Below are positions 1 through 8,360 of a stretch of 15,947 nt of DNA, in pieces (positions within the stretch are counted from its first letter, which is position 1; each line of letters opens with the position of its first letter). The notes below the pieces were generated by a model, which did not search any database, was not told the DNA's origin, and worked only from the letters and a program-made list of their open reading frames with translations. The position numbers and the translations under genes were made by a program. The stretch covers positions 1 through 15,947 of the forward strand of contig CANHKJ010000044.1 in assembly GCA_947460915.1 (NCBI GenBank), read 5' to 3'. This stretch comes from Verrucomicrobiia bacterium. Its GTDB lineage: Bacteria > Verrucomicrobiota > Verrucomicrobiia > Verrucomicrobiales > Akkermansiaceae.

Positions 1-1
1 A

Positions 2-400
2 AGCATCGAAAAACCACTCACTCTGCAAATCGTCCAGCGCGAGAACAACGGTGACACCCATCAGCAACTGCTTGAATACTTCGACAAACGCGCTGGCCGC
101 GACATCATCAAACGCACCGTCGGAGAAGCTGTTGTCTATCAAAAAGAGCGATTGAACTATGCGTGGATTCACGAAAACCTCATCGCGAAAAACTGCATCA
201 CCTGCCATGGCGCAGGCAGCCAGCATGACTTCAGCAGCTATGAAAAACTCAGCCGTGTCATCAATCGCAGCGAGATCGAAAAAAGCCCGATCCACGGCAT
301 GCTCCAAACCAACAGTATGCCGCCCTTCCCTTTACCCACCATTCACCCGACCCTCAAACAAGCCCTCCACGACTGGCTACAACTCGGAGCACCGGAATAG
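2..400 (+). CDS. C-terminal fragment of a c-type cytochrome-like protein (5' end outside window)
   Basis: The frame is open from base 2 to a TAG at 398-400, so this is the last 132 residues of a longer protein; a TTG at 152 is in frame but is not a convincing start because coding continues upstream. A single heme-binding motif CITCH lies at 194-208, followed by HGAG and, about 37 residues later, SMPPF, whose Met (317-319) is a plausible distal heme ligand. The final helix-like stretch ends ALHDWLQLGAPE, a typical ending for small cytochrome c domains. The heme motif implies export to the periplasm, but the signal peptide would be upstream and cannot be seen. Similar CxxCH tails are common at the ends of large Planctomycetota and Verrucomicrobiota exported proteins. 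The substrate and the rest of the protein are unknown. It converges with the clp gene, with only 27 bases between them and no visible terminator. Confidence 0.7.
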   Translation, partial: SIEKPLTLQIVQRENNGDTHQQLLEYFDKRAGRDIIKRTVGEAVVYQKERLNYAWIHENLIAKNCITCHGAGSQHDFSSYEKLSRVINRSEIEKSPIHGMLQTNSMPPFPLPTIHPTLKQALHDWLQLGAPE

Positions 401-427
401 CTAACAAAATGGGGCAACTCTGAAGAC

Positions 428-2758
428 TTAGACACGAAAATTCACCACCTCTATGCAACCATCGATCACATCGAACTGCACTGTTTGCCCCTCATTGATT
501 TTTCCGCTCAATATGGCATCCGCAAGTAGCAGACCGATTTTCTGATCGATCAAACGCTCCAAGTTTCTCGCACCAGACACTTCACTAAACCCTTCGCATA
601 AAAGGAACTCGACCACTTTGTCTGAAACAACAAGAGAAATGTTTCGATCGGTTAAGCGATGATTCAAACGAACAATCATCTTGGTGATAATTTCACGAGC
701 AACATCAATGCTCAAAGGCTCAAAGTGAACAATTTTGGTGAGGCGATTTATCAATTCAGGTCGCAGATGCCTGCGAATCGCTTCTTCCACCGTGGCGCGG
801 GCATCTTGCCCCCCAGCCTCTGCCTCCGCGCCAAATCCCACCTTCCTCTTCACCACCCCACCCGCACCAAGATTGCTCGTCAAAATAATGATGGACTCGC
901 GAAAATCACATTTTCTCCCCTGCGCATCCGTCATCGAGCCTTCATCGAAAATTTGCAGAAACAAATCCAAAATTCTCGGGTGTGCTTTTTCAATCTCATC
1001 GAACAAGACAACACTGTAGGGATGGGAACGAATCGCCTCACTTAGCTGCCCGCCTTCATCGTGCCCCACATATCCAGGAGGCGCGCCGATCAATTTCGCC
1101 ACGCTGTGTTCTTCCATGAACTCGGACATATCGAAACGAATCATGCGGCGTTCATCCTGAAATAAATTTTCTGCTAGAGCCTTGGCGAGCTCTGTTTTTC
1201 CAGTGCCGCTGGGGCCAACGAACAAAAAGACCCCCACAGGACGATTGGCTTTTTTCAATCCAGCACGCGCAAAACGCATAGCTTCTGCAACAGCTGTGAT
1301 AGCCTCTGGTTGACCTTTGACTCTTTTTGCAAGATCGCTTTCCAATGCCATCAAGCGTATGCCCTCATCAGCCGAGAGCGTGCCCACAGGAATCCCACAT
1401 CGCGCCGCCACCACACGAGCAATCTCCTCGCGACCGATGATGGTTGCCAGTGATTTTTTTCCGGGAGTAAGGGTCTGAAATCTCGCCGCTGCACACGCTT
1501 GATCGACTAAATCAAGTGCCTTGTCAGGCAACCGAAAATCTGGCAGGTAGCGGATGGACCACTCGACGGCTGCTCGGAGCGCGGAATCTTCTAGAACGAT
1601 CCTGTGATGCGCTTCCATGCGCGGGCGCAGTGCGAGTAGAATGGCTACTGCTTCATCGGCACTGGGTTCTTCCACGCGCACGGCTTGGAAGCGCCGCTCC
1701 AGGGCACCGTCTTTTTCAATCGTCTGACGATATTCACGAATTGTCGTCGCCCCGATCACACGAATTGCACCACGCGCCAATGCTGGCTTGAGAATGTTCG
1801 CGGCATCCATGCTGCCGCCGGCCGATCCTGCACCGAGCAGCAAATGGATTTCGTCAATGAAAAGAATCGGCTTCGGCTCCTGCGATGCCTCGTGCACGAT
1901 GGCCTCTAGTCGCTCTTCAAATTCTCCACGATACTTTGTCCCTGCCACCAACGAGGAAAGGGTAATCTCAATCACCGCAGGGCTGCCTAATTCAGTCGGC
2001 AGCTTACCTTGTACCAAAAGTTGCGCAAACCCCTCCACAACACCAGTCTTACCAACCCCCGGTTCACCCAACAAAATCAAATTATTCTTTCGGCTCTGTA
2101 GCAGAATTTGCGTAATTTTCAGCATTTCCTCACGTCGCCCGATCAAAGGCGGCAAAAGCCCCTCAGCGGCCAGTTCCGTCAAATTCCTGCCGAATTTGTC
2201 TAATGCTGTCATGGCTGCATTTTGCTGATTCTTATCTGGAGCATCCTCGTTCGGACACCGCATTTCTTTCTTCCAGCGCATCAAGTTCCTGCGTACCATT
2301 GCGCCATTACAGCCCGCATTATTTAGGGCGACTATGACCTCCTCTGGCATCAATTTTGCCATTACATAAATCAGATGCATCGGTCGCATCCGCTCGCCCT
2401 CAGCCGACGCCATCTTCACCGCATCCTTAAAAATCTTGCGCAATGCATCATTGCGATGCAGTGGCCTTTCTCCCTCTCCTTCTCCTTTTCCCAACTCAGC
2501 GCGTAAGGCACGGCGGAACGATTTCGGAGACACGCCCAGTTCAGATAAGGCCTTCTGGACTTCAGATAAATCAATCTCTACCTGCCCCTCCATCGCTCTA
2601 ACTTCCGCATCGCAATCCTGCAACAACTCCGGCAGGGACAAATCCACAACCTTGCAAATCCCTAGCCAAAAATGAGCCGGACTAATTTCTGAGAACCCCG
2701 CATGAGAAGCCTCGATCTCCGCAATCTGCCAGGAGATGTAGATGGATGGTGAGATCAT
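428..2758 (-). CDS. ClpA/ClpC-type AAA+ unfoldase with two ATPase modules
   Basis: 776 residues, close to ClpA/ClpC length. Residues 1-160 look like a degenerate Clp N-domain with two repeats (around 9-40 and 105-137). D1 has Walker A GEPGVGKT at 231-238, Walker B ILFIDE at 298-303 and an arginine-finger candidate at 355-356. D2 has Walker A GPSGTGKT at 515-522, Walker B VVLFDE at 583-588, RPELINRL near 666-673 and a sensor-2-like GARNLERL at 729-736. D1 runs into D2 with no long coiled-coil middle domain, unlike ClpB. A VGF tripeptide at 640-642 sits where ClpC and ClpA carry the loop that docks on ClpP, so a role as the unfoldase of a ClpP protease is possible; ClpP itself is not here. It is the last gene of the minus-strand cluster, 34 bases after the TPR kinase, which suggests a dedicated rather than general role. 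No Shine-Dalgarno sequence precedes the ATG. Function in a ClpP-independent machine such as a ClpV-like recycler is the main alternative. Confidence 0.9.
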   Translation of the reverse strand: MISPSIYISWQIAEIEASHAGFSEISPAHFWLGICKVVDLSLPELLQDCDAEVRAMEGQVEIDLSEVQKALSELGVSPKSFRRALRAELGKGEGEGERPLHRNDALRKIFKDAVKMASAEGERMRPMHLIYVMAKLMPEEVIVALNNAGCNGAMVRRNLMRWKKEMRCPNEDAPDKNQQNAAMTALDKFGRNLTELAAEGLLPPLIGRREEMLKITQILLQSRKNNLILLGEPGVGKTGVVEGFAQLLVQGKLPTELGSPAVIEITLSSLVAGTKYRGEFEERLEAIVHEASQEPKPILFIDEIHLLLGAGSAGGSMDAANILKPALARGAIRVIGATTIREYRQTIEKDGALERRFQAVRVEEPSADEAVAILLALRPRMEAHHRIVLEDSALRAAVEWSIRYLPDFRLPDKALDLVDQACAAARFQTLTPGKKSLATIIGREEIARVVAARCGIPVGTLSADEGIRLMALESDLAKRVKGQPEAITAVAEAMRFARAGLKKANRPVGVFLFVGPSGTGKTELAKALAENLFQDERRMIRFDMSEFMEEHSVAKLIGAPPGYVGHDEGGQLSEAIRSHPYSVVLFDEIEKAHPRILDLFLQIFDEGSMTDAQGRKCDFRESIIILTSNLGAGGVVKRKVGFGAEAEAGGQDARATVEEAIRRHLRPELINRLTKIVHFEPLSIDVAREIITKMIVRLNHRLTDRNISLVVSDKVVEFLLCEGFSEVSGARNLERLIDQKIGLLLADAILSGKINEGQTVQFDVIDGCIEVVNFRV

Positions 2759-2792
2759 AAGAAAGTTGAAGAATTGGTTTGGTGTAAGTCAT

Positions 2793-4265
2793 TCATAAAA
2801 TTGTGGGGATTTTACCGAGCAAGCGTCGCCGTTGCGGGTGACGGGCAAAGCCAGAAATATCGCCGCTCATCAACAGATACCTATTTGCATCCGCATTGCG
2901 CTTCTCATCGATTGCCACTCGCGCCTTGTCCATGAGCCTGTGAAATCTTTCAGAATCTTGTGCGAAATCTTCACCTGAAATGGGAGGCGCAAGAACTGGT
3001 GTAAGTCTCGATTGTAGACAACTTTGCCAGAGTCGTTGAATTTCTTCGCTGCTTCGCTGATCACTAAAATCCAGAGCTTTTTTAAGATATTCTTCTGCAT
3101 CCTTTTCGTGCCCGATACTCTGCGACAAGCAAGCTAGATAGATCCATGATCGATATTCTCCTAAATCGTATTTTGTAGAATGGAGAAGTTGATCACAAAA
3201 AACGTTCTCAAATTTCCCTATTGCAGAATACGAGAGTAGGGCTTTATTAAAATTCGCCTCTGGATGCAACGGGTCAACTATCAAAGCAGCTTCGAGCAAG
3301 CGATGAACCTCTGTTAGATCTTCTATATCGTAACGTGACACCGCACGATTGTTGAACGAGTCCGCAGAAATCAACTCAAGATCAACTTTTCCTGCGGGGC
3401 AAGGTTCATCAAATATTTCTTCATAACATTGGCATACTTGAGACGCGATGAAATTGAAATCAGAGACTCTCGAATCAACAGAAAACTGAAGACAATCTTT
3501 CAACAAGGATGCAAATGATGCTGGCATAGCTGGAATACGATACGCTTTTGCACCGTCATCGAGAAATTGTTGAAGCACAGCCCCACAAGCAGCGCCGCTT
3601 TCCCATACAACTCCCCCCATGAACATAGCCAACATGGTTGCCGACCAACTCCAGACATCCGCCCCCTGAGTTAAAGCATCTCCCCTAAGCTGCTCAGGGG
3701 ATGAAAAGGCAACTGTCAAACCCTTAGCTTTTACTTCGAGCGAAGGGCGGAATACTGAAGCAAGACCAAAATCAGCGATCTTTGCTGTTCCAAAATTTGT
3801 AAGTAGCATGTTACCCGGTTTTACGTCGCAATGAAGTAGCCCCGCTTTGTGTGCACGCAATAGCCCCCACGCGCTAGATGCGGCGATTGACAACAGCAGA
3901 GAGAGACAATTCTCTTCATCTCCTCGATATACTTCCCGACATTGAATCGCATCCTGCAAACTGCCACCAGGCAAATATTCAGCGACAACGCAAGGCAACC
4001 CCTCAAGTTCACGGCTATAGAAACAAGTTGCAACATAAGGATCCAAACCAATGGATGCCCAAGTAGCACACTCTGTGTGAAAATCCTCGATTTGACGATG
4101 TGACTTTAAAAATTCTACACGGGGGTGTTTTATCGCAACTTCAATATTCCAAGGAATATGCAGAGCTTGATGCACTAGCCCCATACCGCCACCTTGAAAA
4201 GATTTTAAAATTTCATAGCAATTTGCAATGATAGAACTTTTTTTGAATTTCATTCCTGCTGCCAT
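2793..4265 (-). CDS. Ser/Thr protein kinase with C-terminal TPR-like region
   Basis: 490 residues. An N-terminal Hanks-type kinase domain spans about 15-280: glycine loop GGGMGLV at 25-31, VAIK lysine K46, probable helix-C Glu E65, catalytic loop HCDVKPGN at 145-152, DFG at 165-167, SPE at 189-191 and a late conserved Arg in DSRVS near 266. All catalytic residues are present, so activity is expected. The HRD arginine is replaced by Cys (HCD), making it a non-RD kinase. Residues about 300-400 have helical repeats resembling TPRs (e.g. ALIVDPLHPEANFNKALLSY), likely for protein binding. No membrane segment or extracellular sensor is visible, so it is probably cytosolic. It lies between the 522-aa paralogue (46 bases upstream) and the clp gene. 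The ATG at 4265 is used; an in-frame ATG at 4253 (residue 5) is an equally possible start. Likely substrates are neighbours in the cluster, but that is inference. Confidence 0.88.
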   Translation of the reverse strand: MAAGMKFKKSSIIANCYEILKSFQGGGMGLVHQALHIPWNIEVAIKHPRVEFLKSHRQIEDFHTECATWASIGLDPYVATCFYSRELEGLPCVVAEYLPGGSLQDAIQCREVYRGDEENCLSLLLSIAASSAWGLLRAHKAGLLHCDVKPGNMLLTNFGTAKIADFGLASVFRPSLEVKAKGLTVAFSSPEQLRGDALTQGADVWSWSATMLAMFMGGVVWESGAACGAVLQQFLDDGAKAYRIPAMPASFASLLKDCLQFSVDSRVSDFNFIASQVCQCYEEIFDEPCPAGKVDLELISADSFNNRAVSRYDIEDLTEVHRLLEAALIVDPLHPEANFNKALLSYSAIGKFENVFCDQLLHSTKYDLGEYRSWIYLACLSQSIGHEKDAEEYLKKALDFSDQRSSEEIQRLWQSCLQSRLTPVLAPPISGEDFAQDSERFHRLMDKARVAIDEKRNADANRYLLMSGDISGFARHPQRRRLLGKIPTIL

Positions 4266-4277
4266 TGATGTCTATTT

Positions 4278-4305
4278 TCTATATAAAGCGTACCCGTTTT
4301 GTGAA
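4278..4305 (-). promoter_or_regulatory. possible internal promoter before the TPR kinase gene
   Basis: On the minus strand, TTCACA (4305-4300) is followed after 16 bases by TATAGA (4283-4278), matching five of six and four of six consensus positions. The -10 box lies only about 13 bases before the ATG at 4265, so the transcript would be almost leaderless, which fits the general lack of Shine-Dalgarno sequences. It may also be chance in an AT-rich gap. Confidence 0.3.
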
Positions 4306-4311
4306 CTATGA

Positions 4312-5880
4312 CTATACATCATGATTCTTTTTTTGCTGATAATGTTGATTACGTGCTTCACTCAATATTTGTTCCGCGCGCGTATGTCCTGGCATTTTTT
4401 TCGTCAAATACAAAGCCTCGTAAATGGCGTCATTATATTGACCAGAAAGCAATGATGATTCGGCCTTTAATTCTAGTCCAATTAGCTCCGTCTCAGGATA
4501 TCTAATCAATTCTTTTGCATCTTCACGGAGGCCTGCGTAGTCACCGCTCGCTTTTCGACAAAACGCGCGCCACTTAAAACCCTCTGTGTATTCGGGATTT
4601 TTTTCTAATGCCAAGGACGCATCGATAACGCCATCTTTAAAGTTACTCAAATGATAATTACAATAACTACGAAACACATAATCTTCAGCTGCGATTTCAT
4701 GTCCAATATCAATCACAAAGCTAATACTCAGCAGCGCCTCTTTCCAACGTTTTGTCGCTGCATCATTTCGCGCTCTAGTGCGATATATTTCTAATGCTTC
4801 TTTTTGATCAGGAGTTTTAATGCCTCTAATCAACTCTGGCGTTATTTTGATTTTCTCTTTCTTGCTATTATCCGAAACCCCTCGCTTTGCATCAATTGTA
4901 GCGATGCTCAGGATTCTTTTGAAGATCGAAGGCGGTTTGATAGGGGTAATCGTTTCATCATAATTCGAATACCACGGGATTCTAAATTTTTGATATTGTT
5001 GCATCGTAATGGGAGATGGAGGAGCTTCCATACCGGTAATCGCTTTGTAGGCAAGACTGTTGACGAGATGAATCGTGATGCTTCGCTTTTTATTCTTATT
5101 CCATGATTCAATTCCATAATTGTCGGGATGAATTTGCTGCTTAATACTGCCACCGGCGGCAATACCCATCGAATAATTGTCATCTGACAATGGAGCCGCG
5201 TTAAGCCCATCATTGCGGCCAAGACTAAATGAAGCGTTTGATGGCGAGGAGAATAGCACTGTACGTTTTATTCTTCTCTGCTCTTCTTCTCTGCGAATCC
5301 GTTCATCAATTTCTGGATCACGTTCTGGAAAGCGACCTTCCACAGCATCGAATACCAGTATTTGAAAGCCACCAAATTTTTCTTCATCGGTAATCTGAGC
5401 CTCAATTGTATAGCCCTGACCTAATGGCATGGCCACAAATTGATTCACCGTGCCATGACCAGTGGCAATTCCATCGAGCCACTTTTGTTCAGGAATCACC
5501 ACATAATCTTGTGATGACGGTGATAAATTTTCTGAGTAATTTTTTCCCGTAATTGCATTGATCCTACCAACGCATACTTTTGCAATCGTAGGATGCCATT
5601 CAGGTCCTTCAAATTGCATAAAGAGTGCTTCTTTTTGGTATAGCGGAATAAAAAAACCTCCTTCCTTCAGCCAGTCTAATGGTACTTTATCAGCAAAATC
5701 TTCTACGCGATGAATCGGAAATCTACCCAAACCCGCAGGCAAAGGGTAATCTTTCCCATCGTCAGGAATACGCAAAGTCCGATGAAAAGAAATACGGGTA
5801 AATCGTCCTATCATTATCTCATCATACTCTTTTGATGATGAGATTGAATAGATGCGTATGTCTAAGTTATCTGAATACAT
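4312..5880 (-). CDS. uncharacterised protein: conserved N-terminal domain plus TPR-like repeats (paralogue B)
   Basis: 522 residues, function unknown. Residues 20-330 form a domain shared with the gene just upstream (763 aa). The two align without gaps through residue 185 and are about three quarters identical at 21-70. Marker motifs are LGRFPIHRV (51-59), GGFFIPLYQKEAL (74-86), QDYVVIPEQKWLDG (124-137), QFVAMPLGQGYTIE (147-160) and GIAAGGSIKQQI (239-250). Between the halves is a charged, probably flexible linker (187-237). Residues about 355-510 contain helical TPR-like repeats, e.g. around 402-432 and 437-460, suggesting a scaffold. No signal peptide, membrane helix or catalytic motif is evident. 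I associate the WLDG and MPLGQGY motifs with unnamed conserved bacterial proteins but cannot give a family name. It lacks the large C-terminal domain of the paralogue. Only 22 bases separate it from the upstream gene, so co-transcription is likely. The gene is AT-rich and has no Shine-Dalgarno sequence. Confidence 0.85.
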   Translation of the reverse strand: MYSDNLDIRIYSISSSKEYDEIMIGRFTRISFHRTLRIPDDGKDYPLPAGLGRFPIHRVEDFADKVPLDWLKEGGFFIPLYQKEALFMQFEGPEWHPTIAKVCVGRINAITGKNYSENLSPSSQDYVVIPEQKWLDGIATGHGTVNQFVAMPLGQGYTIEAQITDEEKFGGFQILVFDAVEGRFPERDPEIDERIRREEEQRRIKRTVLFSSPSNASFSLGRNDGLNAAPLSDDNYSMGIAAGGSIKQQIHPDNYGIESWNKNKKRSITIHLVNSLAYKAITGMEAPPSPITMQQYQKFRIPWYSNYDETITPIKPPSIFKRILSIATIDAKRGVSDNSKKEKIKITPELIRGIKTPDQKEALEIYRTRARNDAATKRWKEALLSISFVIDIGHEIAAEDYVFRSYCNYHLSNFKDGVIDASLALEKNPEYTEGFKWRAFCRKASGDYAGLREDAKELIRYPETELIGLELKAESSLLSGQYNDAIYEALYLTKKMPGHTRAEQILSEARNQHYQQKKNHDV

Positions 5881-5902
5881 AAATTATTAATTATCTGAAT
5901 TA

Positions 5903-8194
5903 TTAATGAATCACCTTATCAATCTGAATTAATTCATTCAAATTTGATTTATGATATATTTCATACCAAGCATCAAGCTCAGCCATCTTTTTGGCGGCAA
6001 TGACAATCATCTCATCGTTTATTGTTTTCTCGAATCGGAACTTTGGAACGGTGTATGTTGTAGATCCGTTTTTGAGCACGTGGAACCCATCATAGGCCAA
6101 AAAGCAGTTGGCGAGGCCGCCTTTGTCCGATTTCTTGTCAGCATCTAAAAATGTATCACCATGGGTAGAGAAATTCTCTGTTCCAAGGCTATACGAGTAA
6201 TATGGAAGCACCAACTTAACGAGTATTCCTTGGGTTGTAACGCCATAGACCACATGCATGCGCCCCTTGATGTCGAACTTATCCTTGAGATCTTGATATG
6301 AGCCGGCAAACGTTTTTGATTTCGCATCTTTTTCTACACCTTCGATGTTGAGGATAAACGGAGTTGTAATGACATCCCCCATTCGCATCTCGTTAGACCA
6401 AAAGGATCGAACCATACGCTGACCATCAAAATCAGCTCCTTCGATCTGGACGAATGAGTGATCGATGATGGCCAATGCGAACTCCTTCTGTGTAATCTTA
6501 TGTTTGACCCATGTACCATCTTGCAGCTTTTCTTGGAATTGAAAATATCCACTTGGAAGCAGGGATTTACGGCCACCTTCTACTGCTACCTCCTCATTGA
6601 AGAACGCCCACTTCAATGTTAGCTCGGCTGGATTGGAGACAGAAGAGAGTAAATCGATATTTTTCTTTTCAACTATTTCACCTATGCATTCATGTTTTTC
6701 AGGAAGTAATTTTTCTATTTTTAATTTGCTGGAATTAACATTATCTGTGGATAGTTTACCCATCAGCTTTAAGCCAAGATTCTTTATCTCTAATCCGAGT
6801 TGAAGTGATTTTTTTAGATTTTCTTTATCAAAATGCAAACTTTTATTTTTATTAATTTCAAACTGGACGCATTCGATGACACCTTCAGCAAATTCAATCA
6901 AATCGTGATATTTTTTTTGCTTTAACAGGCATTTGGATCTTATTTTAATAATTTCTGTATTATGCGGATTTAATTCTAATGCATATTGAGCGTCAATATC
7001 AGCTTCTTTGTAATTTCCTAATTCTATGTTACAAACACTTCGGATATAGTAATCTCTAGATGATAAATCATCAGAAAAATCAATAACATAACTAATATTG
7101 TTCTTTGCTACTGACCATTCCTTTTTTGTGAAATTATTATCAGCTAAGCCTCTATAATTTTTAATCAATTCATCTTTAGATGGAGTTTTGATTTTTTGAA
7201 TTAATTTATCATCAATAATAATTTTTGGTTCTTTGATTCTGAAAAGTCGTTTATACTCGATAGCCACGACGCTGATCAGCCGCTTAAAAGTAGAAGGAGG
7301 ATCAAGTGTTGGAGCCGTCTCGTCGTAAAGGTCGAACCAAGGTAAATTAAGACGCTGATAAATTTCTGCACTTATGGGTGTTTGTGGCGGGTCAAATCCT
7401 GTAATTGATTTGTAAACTTGACTATTGATCAAATGAATAGCAAAGGAGACATTTTTATTAGTATCCCATGTTTGCCTCCCGTATGGATCTTTGAATATTT
7501 GTTGCTTTATCATTCCGCCCGGTGCTATCCCCATCTCGCGTCTTTGCGTCGTTTCCATCCCTGCGTCTTGTAACAACATAAATGAAGAGCTATCTCTTCT
7601 TTCTCTTAAAAATCCTTCCTCAAGTTCAATATCTCGATCAGGGAAATTTCCATCTTTTGCATCGATAACTATGATTTGAAAGCCACCGTGAGTTTCTTCA
7701 TCTGTAATTTGTGCCTCTATTGTATAGCCTTGACCAAGCGGCATAGCTACAAACTGACGGACTACATTTTTACCAGTTGCTACGCCATCAAGCCAATTTT
7801 GCTCAGGAATCACAACATAGTCTTGTTTGATTGCAGAAAAATCTTTTGAGTATTTTTCAGCCGTAATTGCATTAATTTTACCAACACATATTTTTGCAAT
7901 ATTTGGATGCCAGGAAAATCCTTCGAAATTCAAATATAGTGCTTCTTTTTGATACATTGGAATGAAGAAACCTCCTTCTTTCAACCAGTCGTTGGGAACT
8001 TTCTCCGCATAGTCAGCCACGCGATGAATAGGAAACCTCCCCAATCCCATGGGGAGTGGATACGATTTGCCGTCATCAGGGACTCTTAAAGTCCGCATAA
8101 ATGATATTTTCGCAAATCTGCCCACTTGGATTTCTTCGAAAAATCCTCGCTTATCCGGGGCATTTAGGCAAATCGGCAATGTTTCTATGTTCAT
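5903..8194 (-). CDS. uncharacterised three-part protein: conserved N-terminal domain, TPR-like middle, unknown C-terminal domain (paralogue A)
   Basis: 763 residues, function unknown. Residues 20-315 carry the domain shared with the 522-aa neighbour: LGRFPIHRV (51-59), GGFFIPMYQKEAL (74-86), QDYVVIPEQNWLDG (124-137), QFVAMPLGQGYTIE (147-160) and MGIAPGGMIKQQI (221-233), then DPYGRQTWD and a SITGFDPPQTPIS segment. Residues about 340-440 are TPR-like (e.g. YALELNPHNTEIIKIRSKCL). A Lys-rich linker (445-515) leads to a separate C-terminal region, about 520-745, rich in beta-prone segments, with WAFFNEEVAV, GYFQFQEKLQDGTWVKHKI and LVLPYYSYSLGTENFSTHGD. I do not recognise that region. There is no signal peptide or membrane helix. 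A promoter-like site at 8249-8277 suggests this gene may start its own transcript. AT content is very high: 60-base lines inside the gene have 18 and 14 G+C, unlike the flanking genes. The ATG at 8194 is supported by the matching N-terminus of the paralogue. Confidence 0.85.
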   Translation of the reverse strand: MNIETLPICLNAPDKRGFFEEIQVGRFAKISFMRTLRVPDDGKSYPLPMGLGRFPIHRVADYAEKVPNDWLKEGGFFIPMYQKEALYLNFEGFSWHPNIAKICVGKINAITAEKYSKDFSAIKQDYVVIPEQNWLDGVATGKNVVRQFVAMPLGQGYTIEAQITDEETHGGFQIIVIDAKDGNFPDRDIELEEGFLRERRDSSSFMLLQDAGMETTQRREMGIAPGGMIKQQIFKDPYGRQTWDTNKNVSFAIHLINSQVYKSITGFDPPQTPISAEIYQRLNLPWFDLYDETAPTLDPPSTFKRLISVVAIEYKRLFRIKEPKIIIDDKLIQKIKTPSKDELIKNYRGLADNNFTKKEWSVAKNNISYVIDFSDDLSSRDYYIRSVCNIELGNYKEADIDAQYALELNPHNTEIIKIRSKCLLKQKKYHDLIEFAEGVIECVQFEINKNKSLHFDKENLKKSLQLGLEIKNLGLKLMGKLSTDNVNSSKLKIEKLLPEKHECIGEIVEKKNIDLLSSVSNPAELTLKWAFFNEEVAVEGGRKSLLPSGYFQFQEKLQDGTWVKHKITQKEFALAIIDHSFVQIEGADFDGQRMVRSFWSNEMRMGDVITTPFILNIEGVEKDAKSKTFAGSYQDLKDKFDIKGRMHVVYGVTTQGILVKLVLPYYSYSLGTENFSTHGDTFLDADKKSDKGGLANCFLAYDGFHVLKNGSTTYTVPKFRFEKTINDEMIVIAAKKMAELDAWYEIYHKSNLNELIQIDKVIH

Positions 8195-8248
8195 GTGCGA
8201 TGGTTGAGATAGCTTGGTTCAGTTGCTTGATAGAATTCTGCTTTTTTT

Positions 8249-8277
8249 CTAATACGCCAGAGGAGAAAAGTCGTCAA
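8249..8277 (-). promoter_or_regulatory. probable sigma-70-type promoter before the 763-aa gene
   Basis: On the minus strand TTGACG (8277-8272) and TATTAG (8254-8249) are separated by exactly 17 bases, five of six and four of six matches to consensus. Transcription would start near 8242, leaving a leader of about 48 bases before the ATG at 8194. It lies in the only sizeable gap inside the cluster (8195-8357), so paralogues A and B, the TPR kinase and clp could be transcribed apart from the sigma factor and FHA-kinase genes. The same TTGACG box appears before uppS. Confidence 0.5.
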
Positions 8278-8342
8278 CCTGAGTGCGAGCATACTGGCTT
8301 ATTTGGCAGATTGAATGATGCTGCTTGGAGAGACGAATAACA

Positions 8343-8360
8343 GGTAGGGTGCCTACCCTA
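8343..8360 (-). other. compact stem-loop overlapping the FHA-kinase stop codon
   Basis: Two alternative 6-bp hairpins share these bases: GGTAGG/CCTACC with a 3-base loop (8343-8357) and TAGGGT/ACCCTA with a 4-base loop (8345-8360). The second includes the TAG stop of the FHA-kinase gene. No T-run follows on the minus strand, so it is not a classical intrinsic terminator. It could stabilise or process the mRNA end, or partly uncouple the sigma/FHA-kinase transcript from the genes after it. Confidence 0.4.

Noticed and set aside
428..2758. ClpB disaggregase
   Set aside because: The long coiled-coil middle domain is missing between the two ATPase modules.
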